A DNA stretch of 64,000 nucleotides from Serpens sp964410065. GTDB taxonomy: Bacteria > Pseudomonadota > Gammaproteobacteria > Pseudomonadales > Pseudomonadaceae. Each line of letters begins with the position of its first letter. Position 1 is the stretch's first letter. This document shows, piece by piece, positions 1 through 7,797 of this stretch. Made by a program: the position numbers and the translations under genes. Location of the stretch: assembly GCA_964410065.1 (NCBI GenBank), contig CAYPFO010000010.1, positions 1-64,000 of the forward strand, in the 5' to 3' direction. The notes below the pieces were generated by a model. The model saw only the letters and a list, made by a program, of their open reading frames with translations, did not search any database and had not been told where the DNA came from.

Positions 1-445
1 GCCGCAGACCCAGTGCGGCCAGTGCGGCTATCCCGGCTGCAAGCCCTACGCCGAGGCGATTGCCGGCGGCGACAAGATCAACAAGTGCCCGCCCGGTGGC
101 GAAGCGACCATTGCCGCGCTGGCCGACCTGCTGGATGTCGAGGCCGAACCGCTGGACGCCGAAGGTGGCGAGAAACCACAGATGGTCGCCTACATTCGCG
201 AGGCCGAATGCATCGGCTGCACCAAGTGCATCCAGGCCTGCCCGGTGGACGCCATTGTCGGCGCCGCCCGGCAGATGCACACGGTCATCGTCAGTGAATG
301 CACCGGCTGCGACCTGTGTGTCGAGCCCTGCCCGGTTGACTGCATCGACATGCTTGAAGTGGGCGGTACGCCGCATAGCTGGAAATGGGAATTGCCGCTG
401 GCACCCGGCCAATTGATCGCCAGCGACCGGGAGCAGGCCGCATGA
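1..445 (+). CDS. rnfB: RnfB, electron transport complex ferredoxin subunit (5' end outside window)
   Basis: The reading frame is open from the window edge, so the N-terminal membrane anchor is missing. The visible 147 residues begin inside the [4Fe-4S] module typical of RnfB (TQCGQCGYPGC, then KCPPGG). They continue with two ferredoxin-type clusters, CIGCTKCIQACP and CTGCDLCVEPCP. In the Rnf complex RnfB passes electrons between ferredoxin and the membrane subunits on the cytoplasmic side. The stop overlaps the rnfC start (ATGA at 442-445), so the two are translationally coupled. It is the first visible gene of rnfBCDGE. Confidence 0.96.
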   Translation, partial: PQTQCGQCGYPGCKPYAEAIAGGDKINKCPPGGEATIAALADLLDVEAEPLDAEGGEKPQMVAYIREAECIGCTKCIQACPVDAIVGAARQMHTVIVSECTGCDLCVEPCPVDCIDMLEVGGTPHSWKWELPLAPGQLIASDREQAA

Positions 446-2895
446 GTTCGTTGAAGATTTGGGACATTCCTGGTGGCATCCATCCGCCCGAGTGCAAAGC
501 GCAGTCCACGGGTATGCCGATCCAGCCGGCCCCGCTACCCGCACGTCTGATCCTGCCGCTGAACCAGCATATCGGCGCGCCGGCCGAGCCTTGTGTGACG
601 GTTGGCGAACGGGTGCGCAAGGGGCAGAAGATCGCCGATGCCCAAGGCTTCGTCAGCGTACCGCTGCATGCACCCACCTCCGGGGTGGTCAGCTTCATCG
701 GCCCGCAGCCCTACCCGCATGTGTCCGGCATGCCTGTTTCGGCCATCGTCATCGACAGCGACGGCCAGGACGAGTGGATCGAGCGCCAGCCCCATCTTGA
801 CTTCCGCACGCTTGAACCCGCTGCGCTGCTGCAGATCATTCGTGACGCCGGTGTCAACGGCCTGGGCGGCGCCGGTTTTCCCAGCGCGGTGAAACTCAGT
901 GTGCGGCCCAGCCAGAAGATCCGCTCGCTCATCATCAACGGTGCCGAGTGCGAGCCGTACATTACTGCCGACGATCTGCTGATGCGCGAGAAGGCCGCCG
1001 AGCTGGTCGCCGGCATCGACATTCTCGCCCACTTGTTACAGCCCGAAGAAGTGCTGATCGGCATTGAGGACAACAAGCCCGAAGCCCTCGCCGCGGTGCG
1101 CGCCGCCGTGGGCGAACGCCCCTTCGTGGTCAAGGTGTTCCCCACCAAATACCCTTCCGGCGGCGAGCGTCAGTTGATCCAGATTTTGACCGGCGTCGAG
1201 GTGCCCAGTGGCAGCCTGCCGGCGGACATCGGCCTGCTCTGCCACAACGTTGGCACCTGCGTGGCCATCCACGATGCGGTGCTGCTGGGTCAGCCGCTGA
1301 TCTCGCGCATCACCACCCTGACCGGCGAAGCGCTGGCGCGGCCGATGAACGTCGAATGCCTGCTCGGCACACCGGCAGGTGAGCTGCTGGCATTTGCCGG
1401 CCTGGATGCGGCAAAACTGCACCGACTGATCATGGGCGGGCCCATGATGGGCTTTACCCTGCCCGCGCTCGATGTTCCAGTGATCAAGACCAGCAACTGC
1501 CTGCTGGCCAGTACTCGTGAGGAGCTGCCGCCGCCCCCACCGGCGTTGCCCTGTATCCGTTGCGGTGAATGCTCCGAGGTATGCCCGGCCAGCCTCCTGC
1601 CCCAGCAGCTGCATTTCTTTGCCCTCGGCCAGGAACACGAACAACTCAAGGCGCATAACCTGTTTGATTGCATCGAATGTGGCGCCTGTGCCTATGTGTG
1701 CCCCTCCAACCTGCCGCTGGTGCAGTACTACCGCGCCGCCAAGGGCGAAATTCGCCAGTTGGAGCAAAAACAGCAGAAAGCCGAACACTCCAAGCAGCGC
1801 TTCGAGCTGCGCCAGGAACGCCTGCGCCGCGCCGAAGAGCAGAAGGAAGCCGACCGCCAGGCCCGCGCCGAAAAAGCCGCCCGCGCCAAGGCGGCGCAGC
1901 CCCAAGCCAGCCCCGCACCTGCGGCAAGCACCACCCCGGCCGATGAGCAGCTCAAGCGCCTGAAGATTGAAGCCAGCATGGCTCAGGTGGCGCTGAACAA
2001 AGCCGAGAAACAGCTGGCCCAGCACGATACGCCGGAGCTGCACGCCCAGGTCGCCGACCTGCGCAGCGCCGCCGAAAGCGCACAGAACGCCCTGGAGTCG
2101 GCCCAGGCCGCTGCCCCGGCGCCTGCCGCCAAACCGGCTGCAGACGACACCCTGAAAAAAGCCAAGATTCAAGCTGCCATGCTCAAGGCACAGATCCGCA
2201 AGCTGGAAAAAATCGATGCGCCGGATGACGACCAGCAGGCCGAATTGGCCCGCTTGCGCCAGGAGCTCGAGAACGCGGAACACGCCTTGAGCAACGCGCA
2301 ACAGACGGCAGCACAACCTGCCGTCGCTAAACCGACCGCTGACGAGGCCCTGAAAAAGGCCAAGATCGAAGCCGCCATGCTCCGGGCGCAGATCCGTAAG
2401 CTGGAAAAACTCGACGCGCCGGATGACGACCAACAGGCCGAACTGGCCCGCCTGCGTCAGGAACTTGAAGTAGCGGACCTGGCGTTGAGCGATGCCACAA
2501 ACAGCGCACCAACAGCGACGCCGACCACAGCCGGTGTAGAGGCGCTGAAAAAGGCCAAGATCGACCTGGCCATGAAGCGCGCGGAGTTGAAGAAAGCCGA
2601 GCGGGCCGGGGCTGACGAAACCGAACTGGCACCTTTGCAGACCGCCTTGAGCGCCGCCGAACAGGCCTTGCACACCGCCGAAGAGGCATCGGGAAAACCT
2701 GTGCCAGCGCTGGAGCGTACTGCCAAGCCCGGCGTGGATGATCGCCTGCGCGAGCTGAAAACCGACCTGGCCTTCGCTCGCGCCGACCTGCGCAAACTGG
2801 AGCGCACCGTGGATGCCGATCCGGCCGCGCTGGAAGCCGCCCGCGCCACGCTGGCGGAAGCGGAGCGCAAGCTGACGGAGCATGCGTCAGGTTGA
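442..2895 (+). CDS. rnfC: RnfC, electron transport complex subunit with long repeat tail
   Basis: RnfC is the peripheral NADH/FMN and Fe-S subunit of the Rnf complex. The ATG at 442 overlaps the rnfB stop and gives 817 residues starting MSSLKIWDIPGGIHPPE. A glycine-rich FMN/NADH region (GLGGAGFPSAVKL) lies near residue 140. Two [4Fe-4S] motifs follow: CIRCGECSEVCP from residue 371 and CIECGACAYVCP from residue 410. From about residue 440 the chain becomes charged and alanine-rich, likely coiled coil. From about residue 500 to the end it carries five repeats of about 66 residues, each with a core like LKKAKI-AAM-AQIRKLEK. Repeats 2 and 3 are nearly identical. The catalytic core is ordinary; the tail is an extension seen to vary in RnfC/RsxC proteins. 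Confidence 0.97.
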   Translation: MSSLKIWDIPGGIHPPECKAQSTGMPIQPAPLPARLILPLNQHIGAPAEPCVTVGERVRKGQKIADAQGFVSVPLHAPTSGVVSFIGPQPYPHVSGMPVSAIVIDSDGQDEWIERQPHLDFRTLEPAALLQIIRDAGVNGLGGAGFPSAVKLSVRPSQKIRSLIINGAECEPYITADDLLMREKAAELVAGIDILAHLLQPEEVLIGIEDNKPEALAAVRAAVGERPFVVKVFPTKYPSGGERQLIQILTGVEVPSGSLPADIGLLCHNVGTCVAIHDAVLLGQPLISRITTLTGEALARPMNVECLLGTPAGELLAFAGLDAAKLHRLIMGGPMMGFTLPALDVPVIKTSNCLLASTREELPPPPPALPCIRCGECSEVCPASLLPQQLHFFALGQEHEQLKAHNLFDCIECGACAYVCPSNLPLVQYYRAAKGEIRQLEQKQQKAEHSKQRFELRQERLRRAEEQKEADRQARAEKAARAKAAQPQASPAPAASTTPADEQLKRLKIEASMAQVALNKAEKQLAQHDTPELHAQVADLRSAAESAQNALESAQAAAPAPAAKPAADDTLKKAKIQAAMLKAQIRKLEKIDAPDDDQQAELARLRQELENAEHALSNAQQTAAQPAVAKPTADEALKKAKIEAAMLRAQIRKLEKLDAPDDDQQAELARLRQELEVADLALSDATNSAPTATPTTAGVEALKKAKIDLAMKRAELKKAERAGADETELAPLQTALSAAEQALHTAEEASGKPVPALERTAKPGVDDRLRELKTDLAFARADLRKLERTVDADPAALEAARATLAEAERKLTEHASG
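1939..2892 (+). repeat. Five in-frame ~198-bp repeats in the 3' part of rnfC
   Basis: Repeat units start near 1939, 2140, 2338, 2535 and 2733, a period of about 198 bp (66 codons). Each encodes a predicted helix pair beginning (A/V)DE-LKKAKI and ending in a heptad-like LARLRQELE-A-AL segment, separated by Ala/Pro-rich linkers. Units 2 and 3 share long near-identical stretches at DNA level, indicating recent duplication; units 1, 4 and 5 are more diverged. Confidence 0.88.
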
Positions 2896-2973
2896 CGTAG
2901 GGTGGATGTCGCTTTTCACATCCACCGTTTGTGCGTGTCGACGGAGGACAGGTAAAGCGATGTCCACCTAACG
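2896..2973. repeat. Palindromic ~78-bp intergenic element, copy 1
   Basis: It starts at the base after the rnfC stop. The left arm CGTAGGGTGGATGTCGCTTT pairs with the reverse complement of the right arm, CGTTAGGTGGACATCGCTTT, so it is a long imperfect palindrome. A second copy with the same arms lies at 40868-40940. It separates rnfC from rnfD. Further along the same spacer a GGCCGGC-N5-GCCGGCC hairpin occurs at 2991-3009. No coding potential is evident between 2896 and 3100. Confidence 0.75.
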
Positions 2974-3100
2974 CGTCTGAAACCCCCGTTGGCCGGCGTA
3001 AAGCCGGCCCCACAGGAAAAGCGGCAACCCCGGGTAGTCGCCCATTGAACACAGGCCGCCATCGCACCGACGGCGGCGAGACACAGGAACATCGGAGCCT

Positions 3101-4129
3101 ATGGCCCTGCCCCGCATCACCTCGCCCCACGCCACAGGCGCCAATCGCACCCAGCGCGTCATGCTGCTGGTGCTGGCCGCCACCTTGCCGGGCGTGGTCG
3201 TTCTCACCTGGCTGTATGGCGCCGGCACGCTGATCAGCCTGCTCTGGGCCAGTGCCCTGGCGCTGGGTTTCGAAGCCACGATCCTGAAGATTCGCCAGCG
3301 CCCGGTGCAGTTCTTCCTGCGTGACGGCAGCGCGGTGGTCACCGCCGTGCTGCTGGCCTTGGCGCTGCCGCCCTACTCGCCCTGGTGGCTGACGCTCATC
3401 GCTGTCGGCAGCGCCATCGTGTTCGGCAAGCAGTTGTATGGCGGCCTCGGCCAGAACCCATTCAACCCGGCGATGGTCGGCTACGTAGTGGTACTGGTGT
3501 CCTTCCCGCTGGAAATGACCAGTTGGCCCTTCCCCCACGCCGTAGGCCTGCTCGACGGCATCCAGCACATCTTCGGCCTCGCCCCGCTGGCCGATGGCTG
3601 GAGCCACGCCACCGCCCTCGACGTGCTGAAAACCAACAAGAGCCTGACCCTCGACGAGCTGTGGCAAAACCGCGCCTTCGGCCATGTCGGCGGCATCGGT
3701 GCGGAAGTGGTCAACCTGGCCTTCCTGGCGGGCGGCCTGTTCCTGCTCAGCAAGCGGATGTTCACCTGGCACGCACCGGTGGGCATGCTGGCGGCACTGG
3801 CGGTGATGAGCCTGCTGTTCTGGAACGGTTCGGGCTCGGACACTCACGGCTCGCCGCTGTTCCATTTGCTGTCCGGCGCGACCATGCTCGGCGCGTTCTT
3901 TATCGTTACCGACCCGGTGTCCGGCGCTACTAGCAACCGGGGTCGACTGGTCTTCGGTGTCGGCGTCGGCATTCTGGTCTACGTGATTCGCGCCTGGGGC
4001 GGCTACCCCGACGGCGTGGCTTTCGCCGTGCTGCTGATGAACCTCGCCGCCCCCACCATCGATTACTACACCCGTCCGCGCACCTACGGCCACCGCAAGG
4101 CCGAGCGCGGCTTCAAGCTGGGCGAATGA
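3101..4129 (+). CDS. rnfD: RnfD, membrane subunit of the Rnf complex
   Basis: A 342-residue polytopic membrane protein of the NqrB/RnfD family. Hydrophobic segments begin at about residue 20 and recur to the C-terminus. The covalent-FMN motif DPVSGATS is present, with the acceptor threonine at about residue 277. The start is ATG 3101, preceded by a purine-rich CGGAG. It is separated from rnfC by 205 bp but overlaps rnfG by 4 bp (ATGA). RnfD carries electrons and coupling ions across the inner membrane with RnfG. Hydrophobicity, length and gene order all fit. Confidence 0.96.
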   Translation: MALPRITSPHATGANRTQRVMLLVLAATLPGVVVLTWLYGAGTLISLLWASALALGFEATILKIRQRPVQFFLRDGSAVVTAVLLALALPPYSPWWLTLIAVGSAIVFGKQLYGGLGQNPFNPAMVGYVVVLVSFPLEMTSWPFPHAVGLLDGIQHIFGLAPLADGWSHATALDVLKTNKSLTLDELWQNRAFGHVGGIGAEVVNLAFLAGGLFLLSKRMFTWHAPVGMLAALAVMSLLFWNGSGSDTHGSPLFHLLSGATMLGAFFIVTDPVSGATSNRGRLVFGVGVGILVYVIRAWGGYPDGVAFAVLLMNLAAPTIDYYTRPRTYGHRKAERGFKLGE

Positions 4130-4773
4130 CCATGATCACTGCCGAAATCAGCCGCTCGATGCTCAAGAACAGTCTGGTGCTGGGTGTCTTCGCCATCGTT
4201 ACCGTGAGCCTCGTCGCCTTTACCCAGCAGCGTACCGCCGAGCGCATCGTCGCCGCCGAACGCGAGGCCAGGGTCGCCGCGCTGGCGCAAATTCTCCCCG
4301 CGGACAGCTACGACAACCACCTGCTCGACAACCAGGTCGAGGTCCACGACCCGCTGCTCGGCACGCGCGCACCCAGTCCGGCCTATATCGCCACCCTCGG
4401 CGGCCAACCGGCAGCGGTGATCCTGCAAGCCACCGCGCCGGACGGTTACAGCGGCGCGATTTATCTGCTGGTTGGCGTGCTTGCCGATGGCCGCCTGAGC
4501 GGAGTTCGCGTGGTCGGCCACAAGGAAACCCCCGGTCTGGGCGACAAGATCGAACTGGCCAAAAGCCCATGGATTCACAGTTTCGACGGCAAATCGCTGG
4601 GCAATCCGGACGAGAGCGGCTGGGCGGTGAAGAAGGATCAAGGCCAGTTTGACCAGTTCGCCGGTGCCACCATCACCCCGCGCGCAGTAGTCACCGCGGT
4701 GCACAATGCACTGCGCTATTTCGATGCTCACAAAGATGAGCTGTTCGCCACAGTGGAGACTCCCAATGGCTAG
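4126..4773 (+). CDS. rnfG: RnfG, FMN-binding subunit of the Rnf complex
   Basis: This 215-residue protein has one N-terminal membrane segment (about residues 12-33) and a periplasmic FMN-binding domain. The flavinylation motif reads FAGATIT with the acceptor Thr near residue 182. The first motif residue is Ala rather than the consensus Ser. ATG 4126 overlaps the rnfD stop; ATG 4132 is an alternative. The last 8 bp overlap rnfE. RnfG is the flavoprotein partner of RnfD in electron transfer. Confidence 0.96.
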   Translation: MTMITAEISRSMLKNSLVLGVFAIVTVSLVAFTQQRTAERIVAAEREARVAALAQILPADSYDNHLLDNQVEVHDPLLGTRAPSPAYIATLGGQPAAVILQATAPDGYSGAIYLLVGVLADGRLSGVRVVGHKETPGLGDKIELAKSPWIHSFDGKSLGNPDESGWAVKKDQGQFDQFAGATITPRAVVTAVHNALRYFDAHKDELFATVETPNG

Positions 4774-5473
4774 CTACCGAGAAATTGCCGCCAATGGCCT
4801 GTGGAAGAACAACCCCGGCCTTGTCCAGTTGCTGGGCCTGTGCCCGCTGCTGGGCACCAGCAACTCGACGGTCAACGCCCTCGGCCTGGGCCTGGCCACC
4901 GCTCTGGTACTGGCCTGCTCCAACGCCGCCGTCTCGCTGATCCGCAACGCGGTGACGCCCGCCGTGCGCCTGCCGGCGTTTGTGATGATCATTGCCGCGC
5001 TGACCACCTGCATCGAATTGCTCATGCAGGCGTTCACCTACGAGCTGTACCAGATTCTCGGTATCTTCATTCCGCTGATCACCACCAACTGCATCATCCT
5101 GGGCCGCGCCGAAGCTTTCGCGGCCAAAAACAACGTGGCTCGCGCCAGCTTCGATGGCTTGATGATGGGCATTGGCTTCGGCCTGGTGCTGCTGGCCATT
5201 GGCGCCGTACGAGAGCTGTTCGGTACCGGCGCACTGTTCGCCAACATGCACCTGCTGTTCGGCCCGATGGCGGCCGACTGGCAGATCACCTTCGTGCAAA
5301 ACTACAAGGGATTCCTGCTGGCCATCTTGCCGCCAGGCGCTTTCATCGTCCTCGGCCTGCTGATTGCCCTGAAGAACCGCATCGATGCCAGCCTGGCCGA
5401 ACGGGCCAAGGTCGAGCAACCCGAAACACCAACGCCGAGCCGACGCGTGCGCGTCACCGGGGTGATCGAATAG
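4766..5473 (+). CDS. rnfE: RnfE, membrane subunit of the Rnf complex
   Basis: This 235-residue hydrophobic protein of the RnfE/NqrD family starts MASYREIAANGLWKNNPGLV. Family landmarks include the early NPGLVQLLGLCPLL segment and the conserved Cys in TTNCIILGRAEAF, associated with the membrane-embedded iron centre of RnfA/RnfE. ATG 4766 lies inside the end of rnfG, so the rnfD-G-E genes are tightly coupled. It closes the rnf operon, and nth follows after about 100 bp. Confidence 0.96.
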   Translation: MASYREIAANGLWKNNPGLVQLLGLCPLLGTSNSTVNALGLGLATALVLACSNAAVSLIRNAVTPAVRLPAFVMIIAALTTCIELLMQAFTYELYQILGIFIPLITTNCIILGRAEAFAAKNNVARASFDGLMMGIGFGLVLLAIGAVRELFGTGALFANMHLLFGPMAADWQITFVQNYKGFLLAILPPGAFIVLGLLIALKNRIDASLAERAKVEQPETPTPSRRVRVTGVIE

Positions 5474-5491
5474 CGCCCGTCGCCAGCTGCC

Positions 5492-5517
5492 AGCGTGTTC
5501 AGGTGCTTGAACACGCT
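5492..5517 (+). other. Intergenic hairpin between rnfE and nth
   Basis: A perfect 10-bp stem, AGCGTGTTCA with TGAACACGCT, and a 6-nt loop. It has no following T-run, so it is not a classical terminator. It could stabilise the rnf mRNA end or modulate readthrough into nth. Confidence 0.55.
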
Positions 5518-5579
5518 CTGGCCAAACTCCGCTCGGTGTGTCGTTAACGCATGACCCACCCTAGCCTGAAGCCTGAAAA

Positions 5580-6218
5580 ATGAATGCCGCCAAACGTCTG
5601 GAAATCTTCCGCCGCTTCCACGAAGACAATCCCAATCCGACCACCGAACTGGCTTACAGCAACACCTTCGAGCTGCTGATTTCGGTGATCCTGTCCGCCC
5701 AGGCCACTGACGTAGGCGTCAACAAGGCCACGGCGAAGCTTTACCCGGTGGCCAATACCCCGGAAGCCATCTACGCGCTGGGCTATGACGGGCTGTGTGA
5801 ATACATCAAGACCATCGGCCTCTACCCGAGCAAAGCCAAAAACGTCTTGGAAACCTGCCGCCTGTTGATTGAAAAGCACAACAGCCAGGTGCCGGATAAC
5901 CGCGAAGACCTCGAAGCGCTGCCCGGCGTAGGGCGCAAGACCGCCAACGTCGTACTGAACACCGCGTTTCGCCAACCGGCCATGGCGGTGGACACGCATA
6001 TTTTTCGGGTCAGTAACCGCACCAATATCGCGCCAGGCAAGACGGTGCTGGAGGTGGAAAAAAAACTGCTCAAGTTTGTGCCCAAGGCCTATCTGCTTGA
6101 TGCCCACCACTGGCTGATTTTGCATGGCCGCTATGTGTGCCAGGCGCGCAAACCACGCTGCGGCAGCTGCCGAATCGAAGATCTGTGCGAATACAAGCAC
6201 AAGACGTCCGACGATTGA
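5580..6218 (+). CDS. nth: Endonuclease III (DNA glycosylase/AP lyase)
   Basis: Nth removes oxidised pyrimidines in base excision repair and cleaves the AP site. The 212-residue length and catalytic residues match the E. coli enzyme at identical positions: K120 in the helix-hairpin-helix LPGVGRKTANVV and D138 in AVDTHIFR. The C-terminal [4Fe-4S] cluster has cysteines 187, 194, 197 and 203 (C-x6-C-x2-C-x5-C). Following rnfE is the usual arrangement in gammaproteobacteria with rnf/rsx operons. The start is ATG 5580. Confidence 0.97.
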   Translation: MNAAKRLEIFRRFHEDNPNPTTELAYSNTFELLISVILSAQATDVGVNKATAKLYPVANTPEAIYALGYDGLCEYIKTIGLYPSKAKNVLETCRLLIEKHNSQVPDNREDLEALPGVGRKTANVVLNTAFRQPAMAVDTHIFRVSNRTNIAPGKTVLEVEKKLLKFVPKAYLLDAHHWLILHGRYVCQARKPRCGSCRIEDLCEYKHKTSDD

Positions 6219-6326
6219 GAGATATAGCCCTTTCCGTCCGTCCTCATTGATAAAATCTTGTGTACCCGCCACGTCTTTGCCGCTATAAGGTGCGCCATCA
6301 GCACCCCGCAGCCTGGAGTGACACAC

Positions 6327-6506
6327 ATGACAGACAAAGCCGAACTTGAATTGGATGATGACTTTGTTGGAGAGGACGCGGATGACAGCGTGGAACCTCG
6401 CCACGAAGTGGCCAAGACCAACCTGACCAAGCGCCGCATCATTGATAATTTGCTGGATGAGCGCCGCCTGAAAAAGAACCTGGCCGAGTACGACTTCGAT
6501 CTTTGA
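6327..6506 (+). CDS. Small acidic conserved Pseudomonas protein, unknown function
   Basis: This encodes 59 residues, MTDKAELELDDDF onward, with an acidic N-terminal half and a basic helical second half (TKRRIIDNLLDERRLKKNL). There is no signal peptide or membrane segment. The ATG at 6327 is chosen over an upstream in-frame start because the acidic N-terminus begins there. It sits directly after nth and before a strong terminator, an order I recall from other Pseudomonas, where the product is a hypothetical protein. The function is unknown. Confidence 0.8.
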   Translation: MTDKAELELDDDFVGEDADDSVEPRHEVAKTNLTKRRIIDNLLDERRLKKNLAEYDFDL

Positions 6507-6524
6507 CGCGTTATCTCTATCCTG

Positions 6525-6566
6525 AAAAAACCGCTCGGCGAGCTGATCGCGAGCGGTTTTTTTTTG
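6525..6566 (+). terminator. Rho-independent terminator after the small acidic gene
   Basis: Stem AAAACCGCTCG with CGAGCGGTTTT, followed by a run of nine T. It ends the rnf-nth side transcription units. Confidence 0.9.
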
Positions 6567-6613
6567 GTAGCGACGGTGGCGAAGCCGCCCCTCCCTGGCC
6601 AGGTTAGCCGGGA

Positions 6614-6643
6614 CAAAAAAACCGGCCACCTCAGTGGCCGGTT
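6614..6643 (-). terminator. Terminator of azoR
   Basis: Read on the minus strand: stem AACCGGCCACT / AGTGGCCGGTT, followed by seven T. It lies 37 bp past the azoR stop. Confidence 0.88.
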
Positions 6644-6679
6644 GGGTGACGCCTCAAAAGGGGAAGGCGTACAAATCGA

Positions 6680-7285
6680 TCAGGCGATCTCGGCGACCTT
6701 GGCCTTCGCTGTGCTCAATCCCTGCACCGCGGCATCATCACCCATGGCCTGACCTTCGGCGTGAATGAACTGCACATCGGTGATGCCGACAAAGCCCAGC
6801 GCCCGGCGCAAGTAGGGCTCTTGATGATCAAAGCTGCTGCCCTCGCCGCTATAGATGCCGCCGCGAGCGCTCAACACATAGGCGCGCTTGCCGGTCAGCA
6901 GACCTTGCGGGCCTGTTTCGGTGTACTTGAAAGTGACACCGGCGCGCAGCACATGGTCGATCCAGGCTTTCAGGGTGCTGGGAATGGCGAAGTTGTACAT
7001 CGGCACCGCCAGCACCAGAACATCGGCAACTTGCAGCTCTGCGATCAACTCGTTGGAGCGAACCAGCGCCGCCTGTTCCGCCGCGCTCTGCTCTTCGGCC
7101 GGCTTCATCCAGCCGCCCAGCAAGTCACCGTCCAGGTGCGGGACGGGCTGTTGGCCAAGATCCCGGACCTGCACGTTGTCACCGGGATGAGCAATTTTCC
7201 ATTGCTGGATAAAAGCTTCGGTGAGCTGACGAGATACCGAGCCTTGTTGGCGAGCGCTGCTTTCGATGACGAGTACACGGGACAT
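6680..7285 (-). CDS. azoR: FMN-dependent NADH-azoreductase
   Basis: AzoR is a flavodoxin-fold enzyme that reduces azo bonds and quinones with NADH. The 201-residue product starts MSRVLVIESSARQQGSVSR, where SSAR-x4-S is the FMN phosphate loop. It also has PMYNFAIPSTLKAWIDH, the family's flavin/dimer segment. The ATG at 7285 is preceded by GGAG at good spacing, so the 31 extra residues of the longer open frame are not used. It is monocistronic with its own terminator. A LysR gene lies nearby but is not adjacent, so regulation by it is only possible. Confidence 0.92.
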   Translation of the reverse strand: MSRVLVIESSARQQGSVSRQLTEAFIQQWKIAHPGDNVQVRDLGQQPVPHLDGDLLGGWMKPAEEQSAAEQAALVRSNELIAELQVADVLVLAVPMYNFAIPSTLKAWIDHVLRAGVTFKYTETGPQGLLTGKRAYVLSARGGIYSGEGSSFDHQEPYLRRALGFVGITDVQFIHAEGQAMGDDAAVQGLSTAKAKVAEIA

Positions 7286-7431
7286 GGCGAAGCTCCAAAA
7301 CAGGTGAATTACCTTGATGGGGCGCACTCTATCCAGAGTAAAACCGATGAAAAAGCGAGTAATGTCGTTCATTTCCATCGAATAATTTGATTCAAAAACC
7401 TGTTCTGGCTAGGCTTGTCCCTACAGCCAAA

Positions 7432-7749
7432 TCACGGCGTCGCTGACACGCATTCCACCTCAACACGCAAACGCACCACCTGGCGATGGAGCTTTACGGT
7501 GAGGTGAGTCGTTTCTCCAGGCGCCAGCAACGTGCGACGGATGCACGGCATCTCCGGGCCGTTATTGAACGTGACCGTACAACGCGCGGCATTTTTGCCG
7601 GAGTTGATCAGCGTCAGGCTGGCAAGATCCGCTGCGATGTCATGGGCGCTGTACTCGATCTGTGCATCACCGGCCATCTTGACGTCGATCGGGTAAGCCG
7701 GTGCCGTCAACGGCAACCCGGCCAGCAAGGCAACACACCACCTATTCAT
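7432..7749 (-). CDS. Small secreted protein, unknown function
   Basis: 105 residues with a clear signal peptide (MNRWCVALLAGLPLTAPAYP). The mature part has two cysteine-containing stretches (ARCTVTFNNGPEMPC and VEVECVS) and a beta-rich pattern, consistent with a small disulphide-bonded periplasmic domain. The start at 7749 is set by the signal sequence; the longer frame upstream overlaps the lysR gene and is not credible. It is divergent from the LysR gene with a 48-bp spacer, so the two may share control. I do not assign a function. Confidence 0.78.
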   Translation of the reverse strand: MNRWCVALLAGLPLTAPAYPIDVKMAGDAQIEYSAHDIAADLASLTLINSGKNAARCTVTFNNGPEMPCIRRTLLAPGETTHLTVKLHRQVVRLRVEVECVSATP

Positions 7750-7797
7750 ATTGAGCCTCCCGCGAGAGTGCCCAGCGTAAGACAAGAGGATTCGAGG

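Noticed and set aside
1036..2883. 615-codon open frame antisense to rnfC
   Set aside because: It is the shadow of the Ala/Lys/Glu-rich RnfC tail; the translation is Gln/Gly/Leu-rich without any family motif.
2327..4093. 588-codon minus-strand open frame across rnfC-rnfD
   Set aside because: It crosses two well-supported plus-strand genes and their spacer, and has no recognisable domain.
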